A program made the position numbers and the translations under genes. 64,000 bases of DNA, from contig NZ_JBHTDN010000002.1 of the NCBI RefSeq assembly GCF_042666505.1, forward strand, positions 682,001 through 746,000, in the 5' to 3' direction. Below are positions 35,593 to 43,735 of this stretch, piece after piece; within the stretch, counting starts at the first letter, position 1; every line of letters starts with the position of its first letter. The notes under the pieces are model-generated. The model was not told the DNA's origin. It worked only from the letters and a program-made list of their open reading frames with translations, and searched no databases. Origin of the DNA: Parapedobacter sp042666505 (GTDB lineage: Bacteria > Bacteroidota > Bacteroidia > Sphingobacteriales > Sphingobacteriaceae).

Positions 35593-37082
35593 TAGTTATA
35601 TCCGTCGTTTTGCTCTACATTAGGCTCCAGGCTCAGTGTGGTTTCTGAAATCGGAAACAACAGCAAATACCGCTCATCCGCCCGGTCCCGTAGGGAAGGT
35701 ACGCGTTCAAATGCTTGGTCAAATCGCACCAAGTCCCACCAGCGTTTACCTTCCAAGGCTAGCTCCAGGAGACGCTCCTTTAAAATGGCATCGTCGTTTG
35801 CTTCGGGCGTAGTACTCGTAAAAACATGATCGGCCGCGTGCTCGCCGTAAGCACGGCTACGGACCAGGTTCATCTCTTCCGACGGGTCCTGACCAAGCGC
35901 GTTCTTCGCTTCGGCAATCATCAGTAACAAGTCGGCATACCGGTATACGATAAAGTCATCAAGGAACTGCCGGGCGCCTCCGATGACCGTCCCTTTGAAC
36001 TTCATCATTATCGAGCCGTAAAAATCCTGTCCTTGATTCGTATAAATATCCAGGTAGGTAGCCCGTTTGCGTTGATCGTCGTCGGTAAATTGCTCCCGCA
36101 CTTCGTCGGAAACCCGCCAATATGGGTTGCCCCCAAGGGTACCTATCGCCGCTGCGGTGGCATCATCCAGATCCGGGGGTAGAAAGGCACTTGACATGTA
36201 CATGTCCTGGTAGGCGACTTGACTGGCCACTTCCAGTTCCTGAAACCGTACTGCCATCAGGATTTCCTTATTCCCTTTATTGTTGTACGTAAAAATCTGG
36301 GAATAATTGCTAAGTAGTTCAAGATCTGCATTTTTTGCATCCTCCAAGGCAGTCAGGGCGGTCTCGAAGTCTGGGTTTCCGCCATTCAGCCGCTTACCCG
36401 TCCACAGATAAACATCCGCTTTCAGCGTCAGCGCTGCAGGCTTGGACCAGAAAAAGCGGCCCGGTGTGAATGCATTGTCGGGGAACAGCGAAACCGCCTG
36501 ATCCAGATCCTGCTTTATGAGTGCGAATATGTCTGCAACCGGGGCTTTCCGCCGCTGGGTCATATCCGGGCTATAGCCTTCTGTCGGTTCGGTAACGAGT
36601 GGCACTCCACCCCACGTCCGCACCATAATAAAATAGACGTAAGCACGCATAGTATAGGCCTGCGCCAACACCGCATTCTTATCGGCTTCGGATCCGAACG
36701 GTATATTTGGCACGTTCTTGATCAGCAGATTCGCATCATGTACGACCGTGTATAGCCCTGTCCAATCCGGTCCGGCAAAGTTGCGGTCCAACGAATTCTG
36801 GTAGTATCTTTCGTAGTTATTGGTACCTCCCAGACTACGGTCCATCATTTCACTGCGCGCTTCACCCCATAAAAATAAATTTGTCCGCACTTGGTCCCGC
36901 AGTCGGGCATACATCCCATACATACCCCCCAGTGCATCATCCTCCGTTTTCCAGAAAGAGGCATTTGATATTTGGCTTATCGGTTCCAATGTCAATTGAT
37001 CGTTGCAGGCGGTCATCAGTCCTGTCACTCCCAAGGAGACAAGCATAAAAGTGGTGAAAATAAATCGTTTTGTCGTTTTCAT
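35592..37082 (-). CDS. SusD/RagB-family outer-membrane glycan-binding lipoprotein
   Basis: This 496-residue protein has a lipobox (LMTAC, cysteine 26) followed by NDQLTLEPISQISNASFW. Family signatures include AYTMRAYVYFIMVRTWGGVP in the TPR-like part, FIVYRYADLLLMIAEAKNA and RLLELALEGKRWWDLVRFD near the end. It is shorter than the other two SusD proteins in the window. It lies 33 bases after its SusC partner and overlaps the propeller lipoprotein gene by one base. It should capture the locus C glycan at the surface. Confidence 0.95.
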   Translation of the reverse strand: MKTTKRFIFTTFMLVSLGVTGLMTACNDQLTLEPISQISNASFWKTEDDALGGMYGMYARLRDQVRTNLFLWGEARSEMMDRSLGGTNNYERYYQNSLDRNFAGPDWTGLYTVVHDANLLIKNVPNIPFGSEADKNAVLAQAYTMRAYVYFIMVRTWGGVPLVTEPTEGYSPDMTQRRKAPVADIFALIKQDLDQAVSLFPDNAFTPGRFFWSKPAALTLKADVYLWTGKRLNGGNPDFETALTALEDAKNADLELLSNYSQIFTYNNKGNKEILMAVRFQELEVASQVAYQDMYMSSAFLPPDLDDATAAAIGTLGGNPYWRVSDEVREQFTDDDQRKRATYLDIYTNQGQDFYGSIMMKFKGTVIGGARQFLDDFIVYRYADLLLMIAEAKNALGQDPSEEMNLVRSRAYGEHAADHVFTSTTPEANDDAILKERLLELALEGKRWWDLVRFDQAFERVPSLRDRADERYLLLFPISETTLSLEPNVEQNDGYN

Positions 37083-37115
37083 TACGCTATATTTTTATCA
37101 ATGCAACGGGTTGAT

Positions 37116-40100
37116 TTAAAATGTGACATTTACTCCGAAAATAAAGTTCCGTGGCACGGGATACCGTCCGCGGTCGTCCCCGCCCTCTTCCGGATTCAGG
37201 CCCTCATATTTCGTAAAATAATACAGGTTGCTGCCGGTCAAATTCAGTCGCAGGCTGCTAATCTTCGCCCGCTGCAGCCAGTTTGCGGGAATATTGTAAC
37301 TGAGTGTCAATTCCCGCAACGCGAGGAAATCGCCCGACTCGTAGTACTTTGAATTACCCCGGAAGAGATTATTCTGCGCTTGTTGGTCTGCCCAATACAC
37401 TTTCGGTACGTCCGTGATATCGCCGGGCTTCTGCCAAGAACGCAATACGTCAGAAACCAGGCCGTTTTCGCCGACGAATTGGCCGATGCCCTGTGCACGC
37501 GTATAATTGTAAATGGTGTGACCGGTGGTATAATCCATCCGGACGTTCAGGGACACGCCTTTGTAACTCACCGCGGATGCTAGCCCCCCCGTCCAGACCG
37601 GATAGATATTGCCCACATACACCCGATCCGTTGCTTCGATTAGGCCGTTGTTGTCTGCGTCAAGCCAATTCACACTACCTCCGTATTTTGTTTTGTTGGT
37701 GCCCGGGATGATCATGTCAACAGGGCCTGCGGCAGCCTCCTCATCGGTTGCATAGATTCCCAGTTGCTTATAAGCAAACAAATCGCCTATCCGCCCCCCT
37801 TCCTGCAATCCACCCAACCACGCGTAGTCGCCTCTCGCCGGGTCCCAAACGTATACGCCACCGACCCGATTGTTTTCTATTCCATTATAAGGCAACTCAA
37901 GAATCTTATTTTTAACTTTCGACGCATTGAATGAAAAGAGCCATTGCACGGGCGATTCAGCGGGCAGTATATTTGCTGAAAGTTCGAAATCAAAACCCCG
38001 GTTCTCTAAGCTGCCCAGGTTTGTCAATATATTGGCAAAACCGGTTGATTGAGGTAAGCTCATTCTGGTCAACAGGTTGTCTGTCACACGGCGATAAATG
38101 TCGATCAGTAAGTTGACGCGATTTCGGAACAAACCGATATCGGCCCCCACATTCAGTGTTTTAGACTGCTCCCATTTGAGATCGTTGTTGGGCAATACCG
38201 TATTCCGGATAGCGGCGTAGCCGCCGTACCGCACGCCAACCGAATACTCTCCTTGCGCCTGATAAGGCCCCAAGTCACTGATATTGCCATTTACCCCATA
38301 GCTGGCTCGCAATTTCAGTTGTAATAAGTTGGCCAGTCGTTCGCCCCAAAAATCCTCCTCATGCAAGTTCCATCCGAGCGCTACACCCGGGAAAAAGCCC
38401 CATTTGTGATTGTCACCCAAGTTTGAAGCACCGTCATAACGGGCGTTCAGCGAAACCAGGTATTTCCGCTTAAAATCATAGTTCACACGTCCCAGAAAAC
38501 CCGTAATCAGCTGTTCGGTTTCGGCACCGCCCACCGCAACCGGTGTACCGGACGCGTTGAGTGTCGGGATCAGATCCGATGCCGCACCCTGACCACTTGC
38601 TTCGAGTTCCGAATTGAATCTGCCAAAGTAGGAAAAGCCCGCCGTTGCATCGATATTGTGTGCGGAATTCACCGATTTTACATAGGTAAACAATGCATCC
38701 GCTTGCTGCTGCACCTGTTTGGAAGCGGCACCTGCGGCATTGCGGGCATCGATAAACTGCAAAGGCCCATTATAATACGATCGTTGAAAAAAGAGGCTAT
38801 CGGCATTGATGGTATATAACGACACTTGTGGTTCAAATGCAAAACCGGGTAAAATTTCCCAACGTCCTCCCAACGCAACGGTTAGATTTGACTCTGCGTT
38901 TTTTGCTTCTTGTGTGTTGAGGTGATATTCCGGGTTTCCGATTGACGCATTCAATCCGGGTGCCAGGGTTCCATCTTCGTAACGGTATTTGGTTGTCGCC
39001 GGTATGGCGATGGATCTTGAAAAAATATTGGTTAGATTACTCACTTGTCGATCTCCCAGATTAGCGTACATCATCCGGCCGAAAACCTTCAGGTTGTCAC
39101 GCAGATTGAGTTCGCCATTCAGGTTTACCGAGAGCCGTTTGTAGTCGGTCTTTATCGCGATTCCTTGGTTATTCAAGTATCCTACACTGGCATTAAACGT
39201 AGCTTTTTCGTTACCTCCTGAAGCACTGATCGAGTGGTTATGGGACATCCCGGTGCGGAAAAGGATATTCTGAAAGTCGGTTTCCTTATAAATAATGGTC
39301 TTGGATGGGTCAATGGGATCAGGCATTTGTTGCCAACCTTCATTAAGTTTATATTCGTTATCTGCGGTCAGGTACTGGGTGGTAAACGCTGTATTTTTAG
39401 TCAAATCGTTTCCGGTTCCTGCGCTGGATGCTTGTGAAAGTTTGGCAAGCTGGGTTGGGTCAGTGATTCCTCTGGCCGCGATGCCTAAACGCTGAAAATA
39501 GATATAGTCCCTTGCCGAAACCAAGTCATATTGCTTGCCCAGTTGCGACGCTGTCAGGTCATAGCCATATGAAATACGTGAAGTCCCTGCTTTCCCGGAC
39601 TTTGTCGTGATCAAAATTACGCCATTGGAACCGCGGGCACCGTAGATAGAGGTAGCCGCTGCATCTTTCAGCGCCTGTATCGATTCTATGTCATCGGCAT
39701 TTACATTATCCATGTTATCACGAATGACCCCGTCAATAAGGTAAAGCGGTGCTGATCCATTCGGGTTGTTAATAGACGTACTACCCCGGAGAATTACCCG
39801 CGGTGCCTTTCCGGGCTGGCCGGAAGTGCTTTGCACCCGCAATCCGGACACGGTTCCCTGCAAAGCCGAAGCGGGGTTGGAAAACGGAATATTTTCCAGC
39901 ACCTTGTCATCCACCTTTGAAATGGATGTGGTCAGGGTCGCGCGTGATTGCTGCCCGTAACCAATAACTACCACTTCACTCAAGCTGTGACTGTCGTCTT
40001 CCAAGATGACGGTTATTGATTCCCTGCCCTCCAACGGGACGACCAAGCTCTTCATTCCGATATACGAGAACCGTAAAGACTGCTGCAAATTCTCAACCGA

Positions 40101-40298
40101 TACGGTAAATCGTCCTTCGTCATTTGTACTTGCCTGCGTCTGCCCTCCCACCACTTCAATGCTTACACCCGATAAGGGACTGTTATCCGGTCCTTTTACC
40201 ACCCCCGAAACCTGGGTTTGCGCGTACGCAAAAGACGCCAACAGAAGCATAGGCATTAGCCCTGGGAAAAACTTAAGGAGTTGATTTTTTCTTTTCAT
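37116..40298 (-). CDS. SusC/RagA-family TonB-dependent outer-membrane transporter
   Basis: This 1060-residue protein has a signal peptide, a carboxypeptidase-regulatory-like domain (TQVSGVVKGPDNSPLSGVS), the TonB-box region SEVVVIGYGQQSRATL, a plug with PLYLIDGVIRDNMDN and IQALKDAAATSIYGARGSN, and a barrel that ends GVNVTF. I chose the ATG at 40298 over one at 40325, because the latter starts inside the repeated operator and at the predicted transcription start. It heads the 21-gene locus C run and is divergent from the FCD-type GntR gene. Confidence 0.93.
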   Translation of the reverse strand: MKRKNQLLKFFPGLMPMLLLASFAYAQTQVSGVVKGPDNSPLSGVSIEVVGGQTQASTNDEGRFTVSVENLQQSLRFSYIGMKSLVVPLEGRESITVILEDDSHSLSEVVVIGYGQQSRATLTTSISKVDDKVLENIPFSNPASALQGTVSGLRVQSTSGQPGKAPRVILRGSTSINNPNGSAPLYLIDGVIRDNMDNVNADDIESIQALKDAAATSIYGARGSNGVILITTKSGKAGTSRISYGYDLTASQLGKQYDLVSARDYIYFQRLGIAARGITDPTQLAKLSQASSAGTGNDLTKNTAFTTQYLTADNEYKLNEGWQQMPDPIDPSKTIIYKETDFQNILFRTGMSHNHSISASGGNEKATFNASVGYLNNQGIAIKTDYKRLSVNLNGELNLRDNLKVFGRMMYANLGDRQVSNLTNIFSRSIAIPATTKYRYEDGTLAPGLNASIGNPEYHLNTQEAKNAESNLTVALGGRWEILPGFAFEPQVSLYTINADSLFFQRSYYNGPLQFIDARNAAGAASKQVQQQADALFTYVKSVNSAHNIDATAGFSYFGRFNSELEASGQGAASDLIPTLNASGTPVAVGGAETEQLITGFLGRVNYDFKRKYLVSLNARYDGASNLGDNHKWGFFPGVALGWNLHEEDFWGERLANLLQLKLRASYGVNGNISDLGPYQAQGEYSVGVRYGGYAAIRNTVLPNNDLKWEQSKTLNVGADIGLFRNRVNLLIDIYRRVTDNLLTRMSLPQSTGFANILTNLGSLENRGFDFELSANILPAESPVQWLFSFNASKVKNKILELPYNGIENNRVGGVYVWDPARGDYAWLGGLQEGGRIGDLFAYKQLGIYATDEEAAAGPVDMIIPGTNKTKYGGSVNWLDADNNGLIEATDRVYVGNIYPVWTGGLASAVSYKGVSLNVRMDYTTGHTIYNYTRAQGIGQFVGENGLVSDVLRSWQKPGDITDVPKVYWADQQAQNNLFRGNSKYYESGDFLALRELTLSYNIPANWLQRAKISSLRLNLTGSNLYYFTKYEGLNPEEGGDDRGRYPVPRNFIFGVNVTF

Positions 40299-40322
40299 AT
40301 TCTTGTTTACTGGTTTGGAAAA

Positions 40323-40342
40323 CATATGTACGACATATGTAC
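40323..40342. promoter_or_regulatory. Candidate FCD-GntR operator: direct repeat CATATGTAC, 11-base period
   Basis: CATATGTAC occurs at 40323-40331 and again at 40334-40342, one helical turn apart. The junction also forms ATGTACGACAT (40326-40336), with inverted ATGT/ACAT arms around ACG, which resembles the short inverted sites of FadR-type GntR proteins. It covers the expected transcription start of the SusC promoter. Confidence 0.6.
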
Positions 40343-40344
40343 AG

Positions 40345-40375
40345 CAAATATAACCAGTAAAAACACAAAACCAAA
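40345..40375 (-). promoter_or_regulatory. Bacteroidota-type promoter for the locus C SusC gene
   Basis: On the minus strand TTTG at 40375-40372 is followed after 19 bases by TATATTTG at 40352-40345, a full match to the -33/-7 pattern. Transcription would begin near 40339, inside the operator repeat, leaving a leader of about 40 bases to the ATG at 40298. It is the only strong promoter I could find ahead of the 21-gene run. Confidence 0.65.
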
Positions 40376-40388
40376 TAAAAATTTAAAA

Positions 40389-40399
40389 ATGTACGACAT
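40389..40399. promoter_or_regulatory. Candidate FCD-GntR operator, second site
   Basis: ATGTACGACAT is repeated exactly as in the site at 40326-40336. It lies between the SusC -33 element and the -7 element of the GntR gene, a position that would allow autoregulation of the GntR gene. Confidence 0.6.
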
Positions 40400-40421
40400 A
40401 TTTATTTTAGAAAAAATGCCG

Positions 40422-40429
40422 TACTTTTG
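40422..40429 (+). promoter_or_regulatory. Likely -7 promoter element of the FCD-GntR gene
   Basis: TACTTTTG matches TAnnTTTG. No TTG is found at the usual -33 distance, where the operator copy 40389-40399 and an AT-rich run lie. Transcription would start near 40435, about 20 bases before the ATG. Confidence 0.45.
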
Positions 40430-40455
40430 CAGGGTATTAAATGTAATCCGCTTTC

Positions 40456-41169
40456 ATGTCCTTAGAGAAACTACGTCCTGTCGAAAATTTAAGCCAGGTA
40501 GATAAAATAGAAATGAGCTTGCAGGAATACCTGCGCACGGAAAATTTTCAGCCCGGAGATTCTTTGCCTAAAGAAATCGAACTCGCCCAAGCCATGGGCG
40601 TAAGCCGGACGGCGATCCGCGAAGCCCTCTCACGTTTCCGCACCCTGGGCATCATCGAAACACGCAAAAACCGGGGCATGGTGATTGCCAAACCCGATGT
40701 TTTCAACAACATGGAGCGCGTACTCAATCCCCAGTTGCTAGACGACGAGACGATGAATGAGATTTTTGAGATGCGCCTGGTTATTGAGGTCGGATTGGGC
40801 GATGTGCTTTTCCTAAGGAAAAACGAGGCCGATCTTGATAAGTTGGAAAAAATCGTTGAGAAGGAAGAAAAGACAACCAAAAAAATCGACATCGTTAAAT
40901 ACGACATCGAATTCCATTCTATGCTTTATAAGCTTTCGGGTAATAAGACGATCATGCGATTCCAAAAGATGCTCTTGCCCATATTTGATCACGTGTACGC
41001 CAACCTCTCCGAAGACACCGGTACGTACACAGGCAATTTGCCGGAAGACGTGAGCCCCATCTCCCACCGCGACCTTCTCAATACGCTAAAACACGGCAAT
41101 CCGGAACAATTCAGGAGCCAGATGCGCACGCACCTGATGGTTTACTTTAAAAAATTAAGCACAGAGTAA
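40456..41169 (+). CDS. GntR-family transcriptional regulator, FadR subfamily (FCD domain)
   Basis: This 237-residue protein has a winged-helix domain at about residues 15-85 (GDSLPKEIELAQAMGVSRTA, IREALSRFRTLGIIETRKN) and an all-helical FCD ligand-binding domain after it. Likely metal ligands of the FCD domain are visible in YDIEFHSMLYKLSG (Asp and His), SHRDLLNTL (His) and the late His of MRTHLMVYF. FCD regulators commonly sense sugar acids and other carboxylates, for example UxuR/ExuR-type hexuronate responses. It is divergent from the locus C SusC gene and shares duplicated ATGTACGACAT sites with it, so it probably controls locus C and itself. Confidence 0.9.
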   Translation: MSLEKLRPVENLSQVDKIEMSLQEYLRTENFQPGDSLPKEIELAQAMGVSRTAIREALSRFRTLGIIETRKNRGMVIAKPDVFNNMERVLNPQLLDDETMNEIFEMRLVIEVGLGDVLFLRKNEADLDKLEKIVEKEEKTTKKIDIVKYDIEFHSMLYKLSGNKTIMRFQKMLLPIFDHVYANLSEDTGTYTGNLPEDVSPISHRDLLNTLKHGNPEQFRSQMRTHLMVYFKKLSTE

Positions 41170-41245
41170 TGCTTCAACGGCTCCGACAGGGACGTGAATA
41201 AACATTGGATACGTCCGTTGTCAAAACGTTCCGCATCATCGAGGG

Positions 41246-41306
41246 GTCCGCTGGCGCTTTCGGTGCGGTCACGTTGCGATACCGGTGCAAAAAACCGCCA
41301 GCGGAC
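41246..41306. repeat. Inverted repeat between convergent genes
   Basis: GTCCGCTGGCG at 41246-41256 is the exact reverse complement of CGCCAGCGGAC at 41296-41306, with 39 bases between. It lies in the 223-base gap between the FCD-GntR gene and the end of locus B, where termination from both sides is needed. The loop is long for a simple terminator and there is no clear T-run, so its function is unsure. Confidence 0.5.
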
Positions 41307-41342
41307 AGCCAGTTCATCGCACGTATATCACTAAGCCACCCG

Positions 41343-41375
41343 CAGCAGTCTGGCAGCAGTCTGGCAGCAGTCAGA
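41343..41375. repeat. Three tandem 11-base repeats
   Basis: CAGCAGTCTGG occurs at 41343-41353 and 41354-41364, followed by a diverged third copy at 41365-41375. It lies just before the stop codon of the lactonase gene on the other strand. It is a small slippage-type array with no clear role. Confidence 0.6.
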
Positions 41376-41392
41376 CGACAGGGATACAATCG

Positions 41393-42229
41393 TTATCCCG
41401 GCAAGTCATAAAAACGTGCACAATTGCCTCCCCAGATCTTTTCCTTTTCCGCTTTGCTGAGTTGGGCCATATTTTCAGACAATATGTGGCAGGTTTGGGT
41501 ATAGTCGGCACCAACCAAGCACACCGGCCAGTCGCTGCCGAACACCAATCGGTCGGAACCGAATATTTCCAGTACCGCATCCAGGTAACGGGCGAAATCA
41601 CTGGATTGCCAGGCATGCCAGTGGGCTTCCGTGGTTAGCCCAGCTATTTTGCACGAAACATGAGCTTCCCTGCCAAAAGGTTCCAGCGCCCGGCGCCACG
41701 TCTCAAATTGCCCGTCCCGGATAGCGGGTTTGGCGATGTGGTCGATCATAAACCGCTGGTTCGGGAATCGCCTCACAAACTCCAGGGCATAAGGCAGGTG
41801 CTTCGGATAGATCAGCACATCGTAGGTCAGTCCGCGCCTGCCAAGCTCTGCAACCCCCCGACAAAAGTCGCCCCGGAGCAGAAAGTCGTCCTGCCGTTCC
41901 GATTGCACGATGTGACGATAGCCTTTAACCACCGGGTATTGCGAAAAATGATCCAGGCGATCGGCGACATCGGGCGAACGTAAATCTACCCAACCCACTA
42001 CACCTTGGATAAAATCATAGGCTTGGGACAATCCAATCAAATACGCTGTCTCGGCCTCGCTTTGGTCGGCCTGCACGGCCACCCCAGCTCCGATTCCCTC
42101 TGCCATACATAGCGGCAGCAGTTGATCGGGACTGAAATCCTGTTTCAGCACGCCCATCTCATCGGTGATCCACGCATCTTTCACCGGCTCATAGTTCCAA
42201 AAGTGCAGGTGACTGTCTATTTTCTTCAT
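41393..42229 (-). CDS. COG3618 amidohydrolase, probable sugar-1,5- or 1,4-lactonase
   Basis: This 278-residue TIM-barrel protein has the amidohydrolase start motif IDSHLHFW (His7, His9), the late barrel histidine in RFMIDHIAKPAI, and FGSDWPVCLVG with the catalytic aspartate. These match COG3618, which includes L-fucono-1,5-lactonase and L-rhamnono-lactonase. It should hydrolyse the lactone made by a sugar dehydrogenase. It is the last gene of the downstream locus B run, 11 bases after the UxaA-type gene. The identity of the sugar (6-deoxyhexose versus related aldose) is inferred from the company it keeps. Confidence 0.82.
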   Translation of the reverse strand: MKKIDSHLHFWNYEPVKDAWITDEMGVLKQDFSPDQLLPLCMAEGIGAGVAVQADQSEAETAYLIGLSQAYDFIQGVVGWVDLRSPDVADRLDHFSQYPVVKGYRHIVQSERQDDFLLRGDFCRGVAELGRRGLTYDVLIYPKHLPYALEFVRRFPNQRFMIDHIAKPAIRDGQFETWRRALEPFGREAHVSCKIAGLTTEAHWHAWQSSDFARYLDAVLEIFGSDRLVFGSDWPVCLVGADYTQTCHILSENMAQLSKAEKEKIWGGNCARFYDLPG

Positions 42230-42240
42230 CCATCAACAGC

Positions 42241-43458
42241 TTACGCCAAGCACGAAGGCCCCAGCGGCTCAAAACTTTTGTACTGCAACGAAAACTCCCG
42301 ATGGCCCAACTTTTCCGGACAGCTGGGTGTACCTCCCGCAACGGCTAGGACCTGTTCGACGATCTCATTGCCGACCTCTTCAGCCGTTACCCCTTCGGTA
42401 AGTATTCGCCCCGCATTTATGTCCATGTCTTCGCGCATCCGCGCATACGTTTCGGGGTTCGCACAGATCTTGATGACCGGTGAAATGGCCGATCCGGCCA
42501 CGGATCCACGACCCGTAGTAAATAACACAATATGTGCACCGGAAGCAATGAGTTCATTCATTTCCGCAATGTCGGTGGGATTTGGAAAACCGAAACGCGG
42601 TTCCCCGTCCGGGACGATGTCCATCAGATACAGACCCGGTGCGGGCGGGATATCCGCCGGCTTGATCAGTCCGCGGATCGGTGCGGTCCCACTCTTTACG
42701 TACGCGCCCATCGACTTTTCTTCCAACGTGGTCAACCCGCCTTCGGCATTACCCGGCGCAAAGCTGCCGTGCCCCATCGTCGCGTAATAACGCGCTGCCT
42801 TGACAATGGTCTTTTCCAATTCATCAGCCAATTCCGGTGTGGTGGCCCGTGCGGCTACCAGCCGCTCCAAACCGATCATCTCGCCCGTATTCTCAAATAT
42901 CGTCGTACATCCCATCCGATGAAGCCGATCGAATGCCCAACCGGCCGCCGGATTAGCGGTAATGCCACTGGTGGCATCGCTTCCCCCCGAGACGATTCCG
43001 ACCGTGAGTTCCTGAGGCTGCAGGGAGACACGCGGTACCGCATCGAGCTTCAGAAGGGTTTCGGAAATAAATGTACGGCCACGTGCGACGGCCGCACTCG
43101 TTCCCCCTGCCTGCTGGATGACCACCAACTCCACAGGGCGCCCGCTGGCCTCAATGGTTTCCAGCAGCCGGCGGCGGTTGAAGCTTTCGCAACCCAGCGA
43201 CACCAACAGCACGCCCCCGACATTCGGATGTGTGCACAATGCCCGCATCATCCGGTCAGCATAGGCATTGGGATAGCAGCCACTGAACCCGATCACCTGA
43301 ACCGGATCATCGGGGTAACCGGATGCAATCACACTGCACACATGATGCGCGCACTCCACCAGGTAGGCAACCAATATCACGTTGCGGATACCTTTCCGCC
43401 CATCGGTACGCAGGTAGCCCAGTATCGGGGCAGCTTCACTATTTGGCAATGTATTCAT
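42241..43458 (-). CDS. UxaA-family dehydratase/lyase, catalytic (large) component
   Basis: This 405-residue protein matches the catalytic part of altronate/galactarate dehydratases: ILGYLRTDGRKGIRNV near residue 12, GCYPNAYADRMMRALCTHPN, then VLLVSLGCES, GGSDATSGITANPA, GHGSFAPGNAEGGLTTLEEK and FTTGRGSVAGSAISPVIK. Conserved cysteines lie in SGCYPN and LGCES. The N-terminal SAF domain normally fused to it is encoded separately, just upstream with a 20-base overlap. This split form is known from sulfolactate sulfo-lyase SuyAB. In locus B it may act on the keto-deoxy acid or perform the last cleavage; that is inference. Confidence 0.85.
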   Translation of the reverse strand: MNTLPNSEAAPILGYLRTDGRKGIRNVILVAYLVECAHHVCSVIASGYPDDPVQVIGFSGCYPNAYADRMMRALCTHPNVGGVLLVSLGCESFNRRRLLETIEASGRPVELVVIQQAGGTSAAVARGRTFISETLLKLDAVPRVSLQPQELTVGIVSGGSDATSGITANPAAGWAFDRLHRMGCTTIFENTGEMIGLERLVAARATTPELADELEKTIVKAARYYATMGHGSFAPGNAEGGLTTLEEKSMGAYVKSGTAPIRGLIKPADIPPAPGLYLMDIVPDGEPRFGFPNPTDIAEMNELIASGAHIVLFTTGRGSVAGSAISPVIKICANPETYARMREDMDINAGRILTEGVTAEEVGNEIVEQVLAVAGGTPSCPEKLGHREFSLQYKSFEPLGPSCLA

Positions 43459-43735
43459 CAGTCAACGTATAGGTGGGAAGATAATCACTTTTCAGGTTAT
43501 GCAGGTGCACATGTGTACCCATGGGGATATCTTCGGTCGCCGAACCAATCGGGACGCCAAACTTAATTACCTGCTCGCCCTTCCGGATAAAACGCGCGGC
43601 CACTTTGTGCCCAAGACCCAGCGGGACCGCCGAAAGTACGGTTTGTCCGTCTATTACCACAGCTTCGCCCGCAGCCAGCGGCTCGCGCAAGACCCGCACG
43701 TTGTCTGCGGGATGAATGTGCAACAACTTATCCAT
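43439..43735 (-). CDS. UxaA-family SAF-domain protein, small component
   Basis: This 98-residue protein is a stand-alone SAF domain. Its sequence LLHIHPADNVRVLREPLAAG, then GHKVAARFIRKGEQVIKFG and the closing GTHVHLHNLKSDY match the N-terminal domain of altronate dehydratase, including the late HVHxHN. I set the start at the ATG at 43735, which overlaps the stop region of the permease gene by eight bases; the longer open frame upstream encodes nothing family-like. It should form a complex with the large component encoded just downstream, as SuyA does with SuyB. Confidence 0.85.
   Translation of the reverse strand: MDKLLHIHPADNVRVLREPLAAGEAVVIDGQTVLSAVPLGLGHKVAARFIRKGEQVIKFGVPIGSATEDIPMGTHVHLHNLKSDYLPTYTLTDEYIAK

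Noticed and set aside
42900..42912. GTCGTACAT, a partial match to the FCD-GntR site
   Set aside because: It is within the coding region of the UxaA-type gene and lacks the second arm.
42532..43566. Open frame of 344 codons on the plus strand
   Set aside because: It is antisense to the well-supported UxaA-type and SAF genes and its translation shows no recognisable family; it reflects codon bias on the other strand.
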